DNA of 64,000 nt from Ashinkailepas kermadecensis (taxonomy: Eukaryota > Arthropoda > Thecostraca > Neolepadidae), in NCBI GenBank assembly GCA_034440615.1, contig JAOTOM010005186.1:496001-560000 (forward strand). The letters run 5' to 3'. A program made the translations under genes and the position numbers. Under the pieces are notes generated by a model, which did not search any database, was not told the origin of the DNA, and saw nothing but the letters and a program-made list of their open reading frames with translations. Shown piece by piece: positions 45,101 to 54,510 of this stretch. Position 1 is the stretch's first letter, and each line of letters opens with the position of its first letter.

Positions 45101-48100
45101 GGAGTGGTGCGACCCCCCACGGCGATCCCAAACGGAGCGTACCGGCGAGGTGCAACAGAGCCTGGCGTGCTGGCTGGGACGAGACACCACGGTTGGCACT
45201 CTGGTGGTGTTGCGTCATGGCTGGCATTCCATGCCAGGCTTTCTATCGAGAACTTATCAATCGATTAGCGTCTTGTAGGTCCAAGTACAGGTCTGTACAC
45301 CTCAACGTTGTATCAGAGTGGTCTGTATAGTTTTCTGGTCGTAGCAACTCAGCATGTTCCGCATTTCGGTGCTCAGGCCACAGCTCCGTTTAGATTAAGG
45401 TAATGACCTCACTGATGGGAATTATGAAATATTGCCCAAATCACTATTTTCAGGTAGCCTGTGGTATAAATGGACGTTGAACTCGAACTCGGGGCCTGCA
45501 GCTTTCCAGGATGTTCGGCAACTCCAGAGTGACGGTGACCTTGAGTTATTGCACCAAGTGACCTTGCAGAAGTTGATGTGTTCGGGCGTGTTTCGGTCGT
45601 GTATTGCCCCAAAAGATCGAACATCAAACGATCACACATTTTGGGTGATTTTGCGCCGATAACCGCGACAATCGGTGATTTTTTAATGGAAAACAACTTC
45701 CCCTTACGTCATTATGATGTTGAGCTCACGCGAAGTATGATTTTTTTTAAACCGAAAGTTGGGGAATGAGTCCTTACACTAAGCTGTTCGGGAGATGTGC
45801 CTGGAAAGCCTGAAAGGTGTTGCAACCCCGCTCCCTGCAATGGTGAGGGTTAAGTATGACGCAGTCTTAACGGTATGATGACATTATGGTTGTTTCACCA
45901 CTCACACTGATAGATTGAGACTCGTTCCAGGATGTTTCTATAAAAGCTTGCATTTTAAGGAGATATTGAAATATGAAGCATTGCGCAGAAACTACATTGC
46001 ATTGAAATTCGCTCCCTGTCCTATGACGTTAACAGTTACCCCGGTCCATCACTTTTCGTTGGTTAGACTTGCAGGTCTGGTGCCATCGAGTAGTGTTGGA
46101 CTCGTTTAAGTTAGCGGTGTCTCCAGGGGTGGTCGGAGCACAGTGGTTCGCGGAGCGCCACAGCCTCCGTCTGGTTAAGACCTGCTCGCTCCCAAGTGCT
46201 GATGACCCCTCCACGCCCCAAATACCGCCACAGAATGTGGGCGTGGTCCGTCTGTTGGTAGCCCGAGACCGGCCAGTGGTCAGATCGTCCCGCTCCCCGC
46301 CAGCGAGTAGCTGCCGCACAGGGCGGCTGTGAGACTGCTGGGCGGACACGTGGTGGCGCCGCTGTGAGACTGCTGGTCGGACACCAGGTGGCGGCGCTGC
46401 TGTGACTGCTGGTCGGACACGTGGTGGCGCCGCTGTGAGACTGCTGGTCGGACACCACGTGGCGTCGCCGCCGTTGACGAGTTGGGTGACGGCGCCGCCG
46501 ACACGCGTGCATCCTCGTCACGGAAGACGCTCCGAGAGGGGACGACGGGTCGTCCGTGCGTGATATCCACGTCTCAGCTGTGGTGGAGCCGCGAAACTGG
46601 AGCCAGCCAATGGCAGCAGACAGTGCTGGGCACGCGGCGTCGGGTTTGTTTGGCCGGTGTGCAGATGGTCATCATGCCGTGTGGATTACGCCTGGTCTTT
46701 GGTAATACGTGGACTTTTGATCAAGTCCGGTTGATGGCTTAGGCACATGTTTCTCAATTATACCCTGAAGATATAATGAAGGTATAATTATCTCAATTAT
46801 ACCCTGAACATAAGCAATGGAGCCCGACGGGGCATTTGGGAGCGTTCACTGTGTGACGTTGCCCTTTGATCACCTTCCGCCTTCGAGTGTTCCCTTGGCT
46901 GTATGGCCAGTAGCAATCGATGCGCTCTTGACCCCCCACCGCCAGGCGGTGAGTTGGCGTTTTTGGCTTTGTGACGCCTTGGCCATGGTACACCCGCCGT
47001 TCGACTGGTGTCGTCTGGTCTGTGGTGCATTATGAACATCGACAATCAATGCGGTGCTAAAGCTCCTGCACAAATTATCCGGCAAGTAGCCAGCTCAGGT
47101 TCGAGGGGCGTGGCTGCGCGGCAGCATGCCACTGTTGATTCCATGGTGTATCGAGTATGGACCTTGTTGATTTAGGTGCACTGGCCGATGTTATCGACTT
47201 TGAATAGTCAATTTTCAGCAGTACAATCAAGAGCGGCTGTAGGCCGAGATGTGCCTGGTCAATTGCGATGGTTGGACACTTGTCTTTAAAGGCCAGCCGT
47301 CCAATGGGACAAGACGATCTTGGCACGATATTTCAGACACAAACTTGTATTAGCTATGGACACATCTCTCTTTTAATGTAAAACTCCACATTCAATGCAG
47401 ATTGCGTGTGCCCAATTGAAATGCCCACTTGTACTCCATCCAGCTCACCGATTCCTCAAAATGAACGTATGACTTTAACTCTCTTTCCGGTCAGATCCTC
47501 ACATTCCGTCTCGAGGGTGGGGTCATTATATGCCCCTTCCCAATCTCCAAGCTGAACGTCGCACGAAAACGAAAGAGGTATTATCCGAAAGGACTCTACG
47601 AGTAGGGCCCGAAACCACCCCCAAAAAATGTTATCCCTCAAAAAGTGGCGTCATCAGGCGGGTTAATCAGGTCACGACTGACGTCAAGTTTTTGGCTCCG
47701 GGAGTTAATTTTGGGGAGATCGTAAGAACAAAACTTATTTGGAATCAGAAAAGGAAGGCGACCATGGTCCCAAAACGTTTGCCCACCCTAAAGTAAAATT
47801 TTATATTGATGAAATTTTGAAAGTTGTGAGTTCTTTCTTATTTTAATTTCTATAATGGACAGAGCGCACCGAGAAACGTTATTTAAAAAAAATAAATTTG
47901 CTTCACAAAATTGCTTACTTTAGCCAGAATATTCCATTTTAGTCCCAATGGGCAAATTTGCAAAACAAATAAGTCATGAAAAAAAAACGGGGAAAATCCT
48001 CTGATGCATTTTGTTGCCCCTAAAGATAAGTAAACGCTGCAAGTTTCATTCAAATATATTTGCCCGTTAAAGTGTGACGACTTGTTGAACTTTTTTTTTT

Positions 48101-51100
48101 AGGTGACCTCACTTGTTTCCGACACTATCTCTGTGACCGTGAATGATCTGACCTCAGCATTTTCAACCGACATGTCAAATTGATGTGAGAAAAGGTATGC
48201 CAAATTTCGGCGCGCTTCCGTGTGCCGTTCTTTTCACTATTGGCGGAATGCCTTAGGGGAGCGGAACCCCCCCCCCCGAGACGGCGCGGGTTAAAAAACC
48301 CCAAACCATTCCATTCTTCATTTCCCCAGCATCTAAAAGCCAGACCAGATTTAGCCAACGATAACCACATTGCTACCCACCTTCACCGTGCTAGCCGATA
48401 ACTAAAAACCCAATGCTCTTCTGAACGGAATCGACCAGGATATGGAAAATGAACGGATTAGCAGTACTCTTTTCAGAAATTTATCCTGGTATCGAAACGA
48501 TTCACTGATGATTAGTTCAAAATATAATCGTATGATGATAGAAACCGAATCAATGGTGCGATTCTGCCGCCCCGGTAGCGCAGTTGGTTAGAGCGCTGGC
48601 CTGCTCTGGTCTCCCCTGTCCTGGCGACACAGGGTTCGACTCGCTTCATGCGCTCGCATTTTGCCTCCGGTTGGGAGGGGCAGTTGGCAACTGGTCCAAT
48701 AAGGCCGGGGACGAGCTACCGGGCGGCCGTGTCGGTGCTTTGACGGCACGCTAAACTTTCGGTGAAAATTCTGCCGTTGATCTGGAATTCATGGGTCGGG
48801 TGGGGGGGCCAGTGTTCACGCAACAAGCTCTGCTTAGCAATAGGACCCTGGTTCATAAAGCCACCCCAGCAAGAACTCGGTTTAATTTATGTTGTTAAAA
48901 AAATGTGGTCGTATGGCGTGCACTCGTGTGTGCACGAGATGTGCGTACATCGTTTACGTGTTTTGTTCATGCATGAGATGAAGGTGACTGGAGAGGAGAC
49001 TCTAATTAACCCCAGCATGCGCCAATCCGGTCACATCCCATGTAATAATCTAATATTCTACTACTAATATTGAAATATGCACATATGTATACATACGTGT
49101 ACATACATACATACATACACACATACACATCATTTGTCGTCTGAGTGGCAAATTGTCGGCAATTCCAGCAAATACGCTACCAAAATTAGATGTCTGGTGA
49201 TAGGTATGTACGTATGCATGTGTGCAATGCATGCATGCATACATACGCACATGCATACATTCATGCTTACCAGACGTCCTCTCTTTTATGTGTAATGATT
49301 TGAATAGTTTCGGCGTCTTCTCTTTAATAGACGACTCCGGGCGTCTATTTCTGGCAGCATATTCGCTGGCGTTGGCGACAATTTGTCACTCGGGCGACAC
49401 ATTTAGTTTTCTCTAGGAGTAGTCATCTGGGAATTGCGATGCCCGTTGGCAAGGCAACACCACGAATTTGGGGATTGAGGGGGGGCTTTGGAGCAGATAT
49501 TTGTCGTGGAAGGTCATTGGGTGTGCTATGAAATTTTCGACATCCGACTATTTTCCGCTTAAAAGGCCACATCCTGACAACATTCATTTATGCGACAAAA
49601 TGTGACCCCGATTTTTCGTGAGCGACAAATCTCGGCATCGATTGAGTGCTGTCTACCTCAGCTCGGTGGTACGGCCTGTGTTCATCACCGCCGTGCAGTA
49701 GTGCGGACGGCCCGGACATCGGCCGCTGACGCAGGCCCCTGTACGTGTGTGTTTGCAGGTCAGCAGTCTGCGGCCGGAGCCACGTCCGACCTGACCCAGG
49801 TGCTGCAGGAGACGTCGGCGCTGCTGGCCGCCACCACCGCACAGCCCACCGTGCCCGTGCTGCCCGCCGCTGCCGAGCCGCCGAAAACGGAGGTACGTGA
49901 CCTGGCCTCACCTCACCTCACCTGGCCTGGCCTGGCCTGGCCTGACCTGACCTGACCTGACCGTGCCCGTGCTGCCCGCCGCTGCCAAGCCGCCGAAAAC
50001 AGGCGTACGTGACCTGGACTCACCTGACCTGACCTGACCTGATCTGACGACCCAGTGTTAAACAAAATCGTGAGGTTTGGGAAGTCGAAACGAGTACAGT
50101 AGGATGCCGAAACTCCCCATGGAAACTATGTCGCCTTCGTCCTTCAAACTTAATTTTAAGCTCATTGTGTAATTGCGAGTATACTCTGTTCGTTTATTTT
50201 GAGGGACACGTAATATAGGGTAATTATATTTACGATAACGATAGCAATATCATGCTGTCAGGAAATGGTATTGTATCAGATCTCGTCATGGATAATCTGT
50301 TTGCCTGGAATTGCGCAATGAGATGTGTACGTATCATAATCCGTAATCGTGAGCATAAGCATGATACTTTGCACGAGACAGTGTCAGAAACGAAGCATGG
50401 AGACCTCATAATCACGCATGAAGTATCACGACGTCAATACTTCTTTCCGAAGGATGTCTATTCAGTGTTCAGGAAGTGGTATATTCCACCCAATTTCACG
50501 AATGATGTATCACCGACTGTACCCGTCCTGCCCGTCGCCACTGAGCTGCCCAACACGGACGGACGTGACCTGGCCGACCGAGGCTCAGTTCTACTCCTGA
50601 CCGACCTGACCTGGCGGCGCTGGCGCTCCCCTCTGCCGCAACACGTCTGGCGTCACGTGAAGGGCTGACTGTCAGACGTGCTGCCCGCATGGCATGCACT
50701 GCGTGACCAGATTCCGAGGACGTATTCCTCTCCCGGGTAGATGCTGCCGGGGCAGATGGTGGCGTGTCCCCAACTGTGGCCGATGTGGGAGTTGGTCCTC
50801 TGCCCGGGCAGATACCGACGGTGAGGTAGGGCGTGTCTCCCATCGAGCCGGTGTGTCGGTTTGGGCCCGCATATCTCATTGAAAATGCATGTGTAGAAGA
50901 AGAAAAATTCCATTGGAAATACGCGTTGTTTGTGTTATTTCTTCTTGTTGTGTTTAATATTCATCTTCCTAGAAGGAAATAGCTAGCATCGCACTGTGAG
51001 CAGGAAGTATTCCGTTGTGTGCGTTTTGTTTCCCGTGTTTGTTTGATGTTTCATGTTGAACACTAAATGGCTTGATAATCATTTGATAGTCAGTCTTAAT

Positions 51101-53669
51101 GATCACACTATTGGGACGTAGTCACGTAGCATAATGATAGCGTCTGTTCATTGTGTCAATTCTGGTCGAAGCGCCCTAAAGCCCAAATAACTAGCTGTTC
51201 ATTGTGCAGGATATGTGATGGCGAATTTCGTGGAAAATGGTTTTATTGTTAGTGAAGTACCATTATGTAATTACATTACTTCCCCACCATTCGATAATAT
51301 ACGTCGCTAAAGCTCAGAACACAGTTTCTATGGGCTGCGCATGGCTCATATTTCCTGCGGCAGATGCCCGTGTTGTTCCTTCACAATATGGTGTCTGATC
51401 CGACCGGGCAGAGTTTGCCGGAGTCCTCTGACGACCGGACACTATCCACATCGGACTGGCCTGACCTGACCTGACCTGACCTGACCTGACCTCTGACCGG
51501 ACTGAGTGCTCGAGCCCTCGGAGGAGCGACCGCCGTCCACACAAACCTGACCTGACGTCTGACCGGACAGAGTCTGCCCGAGCCCTCGGAGGAGCGGCCG
51601 CCGTCCACACAAACCTGACCTGACGTCTGACCGGACAGAGTCTGCCCGAGCCCTCGGAGGAGCGACCGCCGTCCACACAAACCTGACCTGACGTCTGACC
51701 GGACAGAGTCTGCCCGAGTCCTCGGAGGAGCGGCCGCCGTCCGCGTCGGACGCCATCGTCACGTCACCGGGGGACGGCTCCGCCAAAAAGAAAAAGAGCC
51801 GCTGCGACGTGTGCAGGAAGAAGGTCGGCCTGACAGGTGAGACGTGCGACGTCTGACGTCCGTCCAGTGGAGCCGTGTGTCCAGGCGGTCACGTGTTGTG
51901 GCGGTGCGGCTCAGTTGGCTGAGCTGGCCGGCCGGTCTGTGGTGACGCTGCTGCCCGATGGCCGCCGCCGTGCCGGCGTGTGTCTACAGCACGGGCTGCT
52001 GGCCGGCCGGCCGGTCTGTGGTGACGCTGCTGCCCGATGGCCGCCGCCGTGCCGGCGTGTGTCTACAGCACGGGCTGCTGGCCGGCCGATCGGCCGTGGT
52101 CGCGTGCCGCGCCACACCACGCTGGCAACACCTCTCGGCTCGGTGTGCCGACGGCGTGCGCAGTCGGCGGGGCCAACTCGCTCCCTGGGCGTCGATGGTT
52201 CTCTCACAGCTTGGGTACGACTTGCGTCATTTTTGCCGCATTCATCGCAAGGACAACATGCCACAAACTACCCTGGTGCCCGTGGTGGTCGCATATTGAA
52301 TTATCATCCCATCATAGCAGGTTTTTCGGCGACCTCGTCAGCGGAATGCGAAGCCCGCATTCTGTTCGCTGGAGCAACATCGCACGACCGTGTGGATGCC
52401 AGTATAAAGTGGTGAAGTGACATCGAGCGCCCAGTGTACGGGACCGGCGACGGCCACCATTGATCCTCGCCGACCGTCGACGCTAGTTGATCGCTATGGA
52501 CGGTGCGCCCGAAAGCCAAAATAGCCAACCGACAAACTCCGCAAGTGCGGAATCTGCTTCGACGTCCCGGAGATTCGACTTCTCGGCATGGGCGACCGCC
52601 CATGGTCCGACTTCACTTCAGGGCACCGTCCCTGGGGACCGATTCACTATGAAGATATTCGATCGCATCACGTAATGCTACTCTGGACATTCTTGGATCG
52701 ACGGTGGCACTATTTGAGTGGGTGGATGAAAGAAGGGGCAGTACAGACCTGCCCATGCCCGTGATTTGACCACCTCTGGATCTGAAGCAACTCCTGCTGT
52801 ACACGGTGAACTACCGCGTGGCCGGGCGTTCCGCCCGAGTCATCCCTCCGATGGATTGTGACCTTGACCTTTACCTTGGCCGAGTTCGGCGTGCTGCCGC
52901 TGCGAGCAGCCTCGTCGCATCTGGGTCGTCGGTGGTCGGTGTTTCGGCTGTCCCGTCGTCTCTGCCTGATGCTCCCGACCGCCCCGCTGTCGACGGCGGG
53001 ATCGACCGACTGTTTCTCGTCATTGAGCGAACTCGGCCATTCATCGGCCCGGCCAACTGCGACCATTTCCGGACCGAATTAATTGAGGATTTGGCGCTCC
53101 GTCCATCACAAGCCCCTTTTCCTCGAACAAAAAGTAATGAGCGTACTTCAAGGAAATATCATAGTGCACATTGCTAGAAATAATAATTAAAAGACTGAGT
53201 CCAAATAGTGACGCAATTAGGACAAAGCAAAACGAAAATATTATTATTAACGAAAATCTCCTTTTGTCACAGAAACCTCACTGCCGATGTGCAATACACA
53301 AAGATGTGCAATACACAAAGATTCGATGTGCATTGATAAGTGGACGTCGATAAGTGGATTGGTAGATTGACGTATAGGCGGGTGTTGCAGTAGGTGTTGG
53401 CATGACCGAGGGTAGGCTTGTGGAGACTGGTACTAAGAACGTACAACAAACAGTGCACATGCGTACGCTTTGTACCTATTGTCTTCGAGGAAGTTAAGGT
53501 CACTACTAACATGTAGTGAAAATATTTGTTAGACATATGCTGTGGCATTTTTTGCTTGTTTTGATGTTTGTTCTTTTTTGTGTTGTTTTGTTAGGACCGT
53601 GTTTCGAGCCATTTTCGTGCATACTCTTCGCCGATTTTATAAGTATATATATATATATATATATATATA

Positions 53670-53752
<83 letters not shown>

Positions 53753-53841
53753 GTATATATGTATATATGTATATATGTATGTATGTATGTATATGTATAT
53801 ATATATGTATATATATATATGTATATATATATGTATATACA

Positions 53842-53903
<62 letters not shown>

Positions 53904-54323
53904 ATATATATATATATATATTCTCCGCCATCCACAAGACACAGCCTGACCATGTAATGCCGTGCCTTTGCTTCCTACGATTTATTCCCAATGAAAGACA
54001 AAGTTTCCCAGCTAAATTTTACGAATAAATTCACGGCTTAGAAGTCGTAGTGCCGATGCAGGCCTGTGACCTTTGAGCTGATAGTTCCCGAGTGTGTCAG
54101 CGTGTGTGTGTTTGTGTTGGCGTGTGGTGCAGTGTAGGCCGTGTAGGTGCTGACCGTGTCACTCGGGTCGGCAGGGTTCACCTGCCGCTGCGACGGCCTC
54201 TTCTGCTCGCTGCACCGGTACAGCGACAAACACGACTGCTCGTTCGACTACCGCGTGCTCGGCCAGCAGGAGATCCGCAAAAACAACCCGGTGATCGTCG
54301 GCGAGAAGGTGAACAAGATTTGA
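32968..54323 (+). CDS. ZFAND5/6: A20/AN1-type zinc finger protein (ZFAND5/6 family), complete
   Basis: The model joins 32968-33112, 49759-49892, 51707-51836 and 54175-54323, with phases 1, 0, 1, and encodes 185 residues. An N-terminal A20 finger has Cys15, 19, 31 and 34. A Ala/Pro-rich linker holds a Lys patch at 120-123. A C-terminal AN1 finger has all eight ligands: Cys126, 129, 140, 142, 147, His150, His156 and Cys158. The end reads GEKVNKI then TGA, as in the family. Human ZFAND5 and ZFAND6 are slightly longer, at about 210 residues. By family knowledge these proteins bind ubiquitin through A20 and act in proteasome activation, stress response or NF-kB control. The start ATG follows a run of GCCCA repeats and has gccATGG context. 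Intron 1 is 16.6 kb and repeat-filled. Confidence 0.93.
33117..33693. repeat. 18-20-bp minisatellite in ZFAND5/6 intron 1, left block
   Basis: Units such as ccctcacctggtgccgca and actcacctggtgacacac start within a few bases of the exon-1 donor. On the - strand each unit contains the 5' splice-site consensus CAG|GTGAG. Confidence 0.95.
33694..33866 (-). mobile_element. tRNA-derived SINE, family A, inside the minisatellite
   Basis: Reverse-orientation copy: (ggtt)n tail, cgacacgtcgaccgttgagt, B box gaggtgagattcgaaccca region and head ending actcgtcccc. It splits the 18-bp array into two blocks. Confidence 0.9.
33867..35445. repeat. 18-20-bp minisatellite in ZFAND5/6 intron 1, right block
   Basis: About 80 units of the same type as the left block, with mixtures of gacacaccctcacctggt, gccgcaccctcacccagt and gatacaccctcacctggt in higher-order order. 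Confidence 0.96.
35446..35869. other. intron 1 sequence, nothing recognised
   Basis: Non-repetitive stretch between two arrays, with a short tandem of ggtctgatctgatctgg near 35765-35815. Confidence 0.4.
35870..37230. repeat. about 79-bp minisatellite, about 17 units
   Basis: Units contain gtgttgatgtgaccacctcg, ctcagctgtgggggctgcga and ctgtgacacggggtcggtgg. Several copies are internally deleted, for example near 36575 and 36860. Confidence 0.95.
37231..37983. other. intron 1 sequence, nothing recognised
   Basis: Contains a short direct repeat ggggtcaattgacccc / gggtcgcgttgacccc near 37340-37385 that is partly palindromic. No gene or mobile element is recognised. Confidence 0.4.
37984..38149 (+). 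mobile_element. tRNA-derived SINE, family A, 12-bp target duplication
   Basis: The best-preserved copy: head ggggacgagtggtctagggg, B box gggttcgagtctcacctgtc and tail aaccaataaccaaccaacca. Flanked by ccgtggttaaaa at 37972-37983 and 38150-38161. Confidence 0.93.
38640..38835. repeat. 39-bp tandem repeat, about five copies
   Basis: Units read gtggcgtgtctcgggtacag then tgtgccgtgagctggagcg. A second, 90-bp tandem pair (gcggggtggccgcagcgggt) follows at 38836-38955. Confidence 0.88.
38956..40030. other. intron 1 sequence, nothing recognised
   Basis: Mixed-composition sequence with a poly-C run at about 39258. No domain is recognised in its reading frames. Confidence 0.35.
40035..40630. repeat. 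30-bp minisatellite, about 20 copies
   Basis: The unit is cctgttactggcccggacac then ctgttccgga. Because 30 is divisible by three, it gives long false frames in all three phases. Several copies have lost part of the unit. Confidence 0.95.
41395..41830 (+). pseudogene. LINE ORF2 fragment after the RT domain
   Basis: One frame encodes [20 protein letters not shown] and [20 protein letters not shown]. The next frame encodes [20 protein letters not shown], then [16 protein letters not shown]. These are the well-known thumb-region motifs (xYV....LEYCSSVW, LERIQ). A frameshift near 41600 and the lack of other domains mark a dead fragment. It may belong to the RNase-H LINE family at 12.6 kb, which is inference. 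Confidence 0.7.
41835..41985. repeat. about 26-bp tandem repeat
   Basis: Units read gagacgaggatcatggtgac then gtcact, about five copies, immediately after the LINE fragment. Confidence 0.85.
42005..42735. repeat. 23-bp minisatellite, about 31 copies
   Basis: The unit is gtatctccgccgttatgtga plus ggg, with T/C variants (gccgtcatgtgaggg). Confidence 0.97.
43250..44155. repeat. 17/21-bp minisatellite of CACCACTGTCYGTCTGY
   Basis: Units of 17 bp (caccactgtccgtctgc) and 21 bp (extra ctgt) alternate, about 50 copies. Longer blocks recur within it, such as gtcaacactgtccgcctg at 43835, 43903, 44043 and 44093. Confidence 0.96.
44168..44305. repeat. 97-bp tandem duplication
   Basis: The stretch gtgggcgggtatcaggagtc then gttcacgtgacctgtc at 44171 recurs at 44268 with one mismatch. 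Confidence 0.85.
44515..44555. repeat. GATACC/GATACA hexanucleotide microsatellite
   Basis: The run gataccgataccgatacaga then taccgatacagata is a six-base repeat of about seven units. Confidence 0.9.
44560..46324. other. intron 1 sequence, no feature supported
   Basis: GC-rich then mixed sequence. Reading frames on both strands show no domain I recognise. Confidence 0.35.
46325..46475. repeat. about 35-bp tandem repeat, four copies
   Basis: Units read gctgtgagactgctggtcgg then acacgtggtggcgcc. Confidence 0.88.
46476..48565. other. intron 1 sequence, no feature supported
   Basis: Contains a short direct repeat (tctcaattataccctgaa) at about 46751 and 46792 and poly-C at about 48269. No coding domain is recognised. 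Confidence 0.35.
48566..48880 (+). mobile_element. tRNA-derived SINE, family B, full-looking copy
   Basis: Head gccgccccggtagcgcagtt, then ggttagagcgctggcc, B box agggttcgactcgcttc, body with ctgctctggtctcccctgtc, and 3' end cccagcaagaactcgg. The copy at 19156-19472 is its reverse-orientation relative. Confidence 0.87.
49077..49265. repeat. ACAT/GCAT-rich microsatellite pair
   Basis: Runs of acatacatacatacataca (49105) and gcatgcatgcatacatacgc (49228) flank about 70 bp of unique sequence and are partly complementary. Confidence 0.8.
49759..49892 (+). CDS. ZFAND5/6: ZFAND5/6 exon 2: linker
   Basis: The exon follows tgtttgcag and encodes [20 protein letters not shown], then Ala/Pro-rich sequence to EPPKTE, ending phase 0 at GTACGT. 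The linker is poorly conserved in the family. Its last 45 bases plus donor are copied at 49963 and, more diverged, at 50515. Confidence 0.85.
49963..50030 (+). repeat. duplicate of ZFAND5/6 exon-2 end plus donor
   Basis: The stretch ccgtgcccgtgctgcccgcc then gctgccaagccgccgaaaac repeats 49846-49910 with few changes and keeps gtacgtgacctgg as donor. Preceded by (cctga)n. A third, diverged copy at 50515-50580 has lost the GT. Confidence 0.92.
50060..50515 (+). repeat. dispersed repeat family X, copy 2
   Basis: Collinear with 3240-3760: gagtacagtaggatg, cgtccttcaaac, ccgtaatcgtgagcataagc, aaggatgtctattcagtgtt and gtggtatattccaccca. It sits between two duplicated exon-2 ends. Confidence 0.65.
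51156..51194 (+). mobile_element. 39-bp LINE/SINE-tail insertion with 12-bp target duplication
   Basis: Flanked by ctgttcattgtg at 51144-51155 and 51195-51206. The insert ends agcgccctaaagcccaaata then actag, the shared tail. Confidence 0.88.
51465..51706 (+). repeat. 68-bp minisatellite carrying the exon-3 acceptor and exon head
   Basis: After a (cctga)n run, units of about 68 bp hold ctgaccggacag followed by agtctgcccgagccctcgga. Intact acceptors end at 51570, 51638 and 51706; the first copy (about 51500) is mutated. Reading from an upstream acceptor reaches a TGA within about 16 codons. Confidence 0.95.
51707..51836 (+). CDS. ZFAND5/6: ZFAND5/6 exon 3: basic patch and first half of AN1 finger
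   Basis: The exon follows gaccggacag, the last of three intact tandem acceptors. It encodes [16 protein letters not shown], then [16 protein letters not shown] with the first two AN1 cysteines, and ends ACAG|GTGAGA in phase 1. Confidence 0.9.
51930..52090. repeat. 78-bp tandem duplication downstream of exon 3
   Basis: The stretch ctgcccgatggccgccgccg then tgccggcgtgtgtctacagc occurs at about 51951 and 52029, starting about 100 bp past the exon-3 donor. Confidence 0.85.
52095..53640. other. intron 3 sequence, no gene supported
   Basis: Has open frames at 52806-53177 (+) and 52710-53066 (-) without recognisable domains. A weak retroposon-tail-like stretch (gtgcgcccgaaagccaaaat) lies near 52503. 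The fragment [14 protein letters not shown] at about 52535 could be a transposon remnant, but this is unproven. Confidence 0.35.
53642..53920. repeat. (TA)n microsatellite, about 280 bp
   Basis: Nearly pure ta dinucleotides with scattered gtatgt interruptions. All frames through it are Tyr/Ile artefacts. Confidence 0.98.
54175..54323 (+). CDS. ZFAND5/6: ZFAND5/6 exon 4: rest of AN1 finger and stop
   Basis: The exon follows gggtcggcag. It encodes [20 protein letters not shown] and then [18 protein letters not shown], with six AN1 zinc ligands, ending EKVNKI and TGA. A 33-bp minisatellite starts just after the stop, in the 3' UTR. Confidence 0.93.
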
Positions 54324-54329
54324 GGCGGC

Positions 54330-54510
54330 TCGCGCCCGCCGCGAGTGATGCTCGGGCCGGGAGTCACGCCTCCACGAGTGATGCTCGGGCCGGGAGTCAC
54401 GCCTCCACGAGTGATGCTCGGGCCGGGAGTCACGCCTCCACGAGTGATGCTCGGGCCGGGAGTCACGCCTCCACGAGTGATGCTCGGGCCGGGAGTCACG
54501 CCTCCAGCGG
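54330..54510 (+). repeat. 33-bp minisatellite in the ZFAND5/6 3' UTR, five copies
   Basis: The unit is cgagtgatgctcgggccggg then agtcacgcctcca. It begins about 15 bp past the stop codon. Confidence 0.95.

Noticed and set aside
486..48880. tRNA genes at the A/B-box pairs
   Set aside because: Each tRNA-like head is followed by a shared SINE body and tail, often with target duplications, so they are SINEs rather than functional tRNAs.
52500..53180. Possible gene in the open frames at 52.5-53.2 kb ([10 protein letters not shown] and neighbours)
   Set aside because: Frames on both strands are equally open in GC-rich DNA and I recognise no domain; it lies inside ZFAND5/6 intron 3.
53516..54028. 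Tyr/Ile-rich frames on both strands
   Set aside because: Translation of the (TA)n microsatellite.
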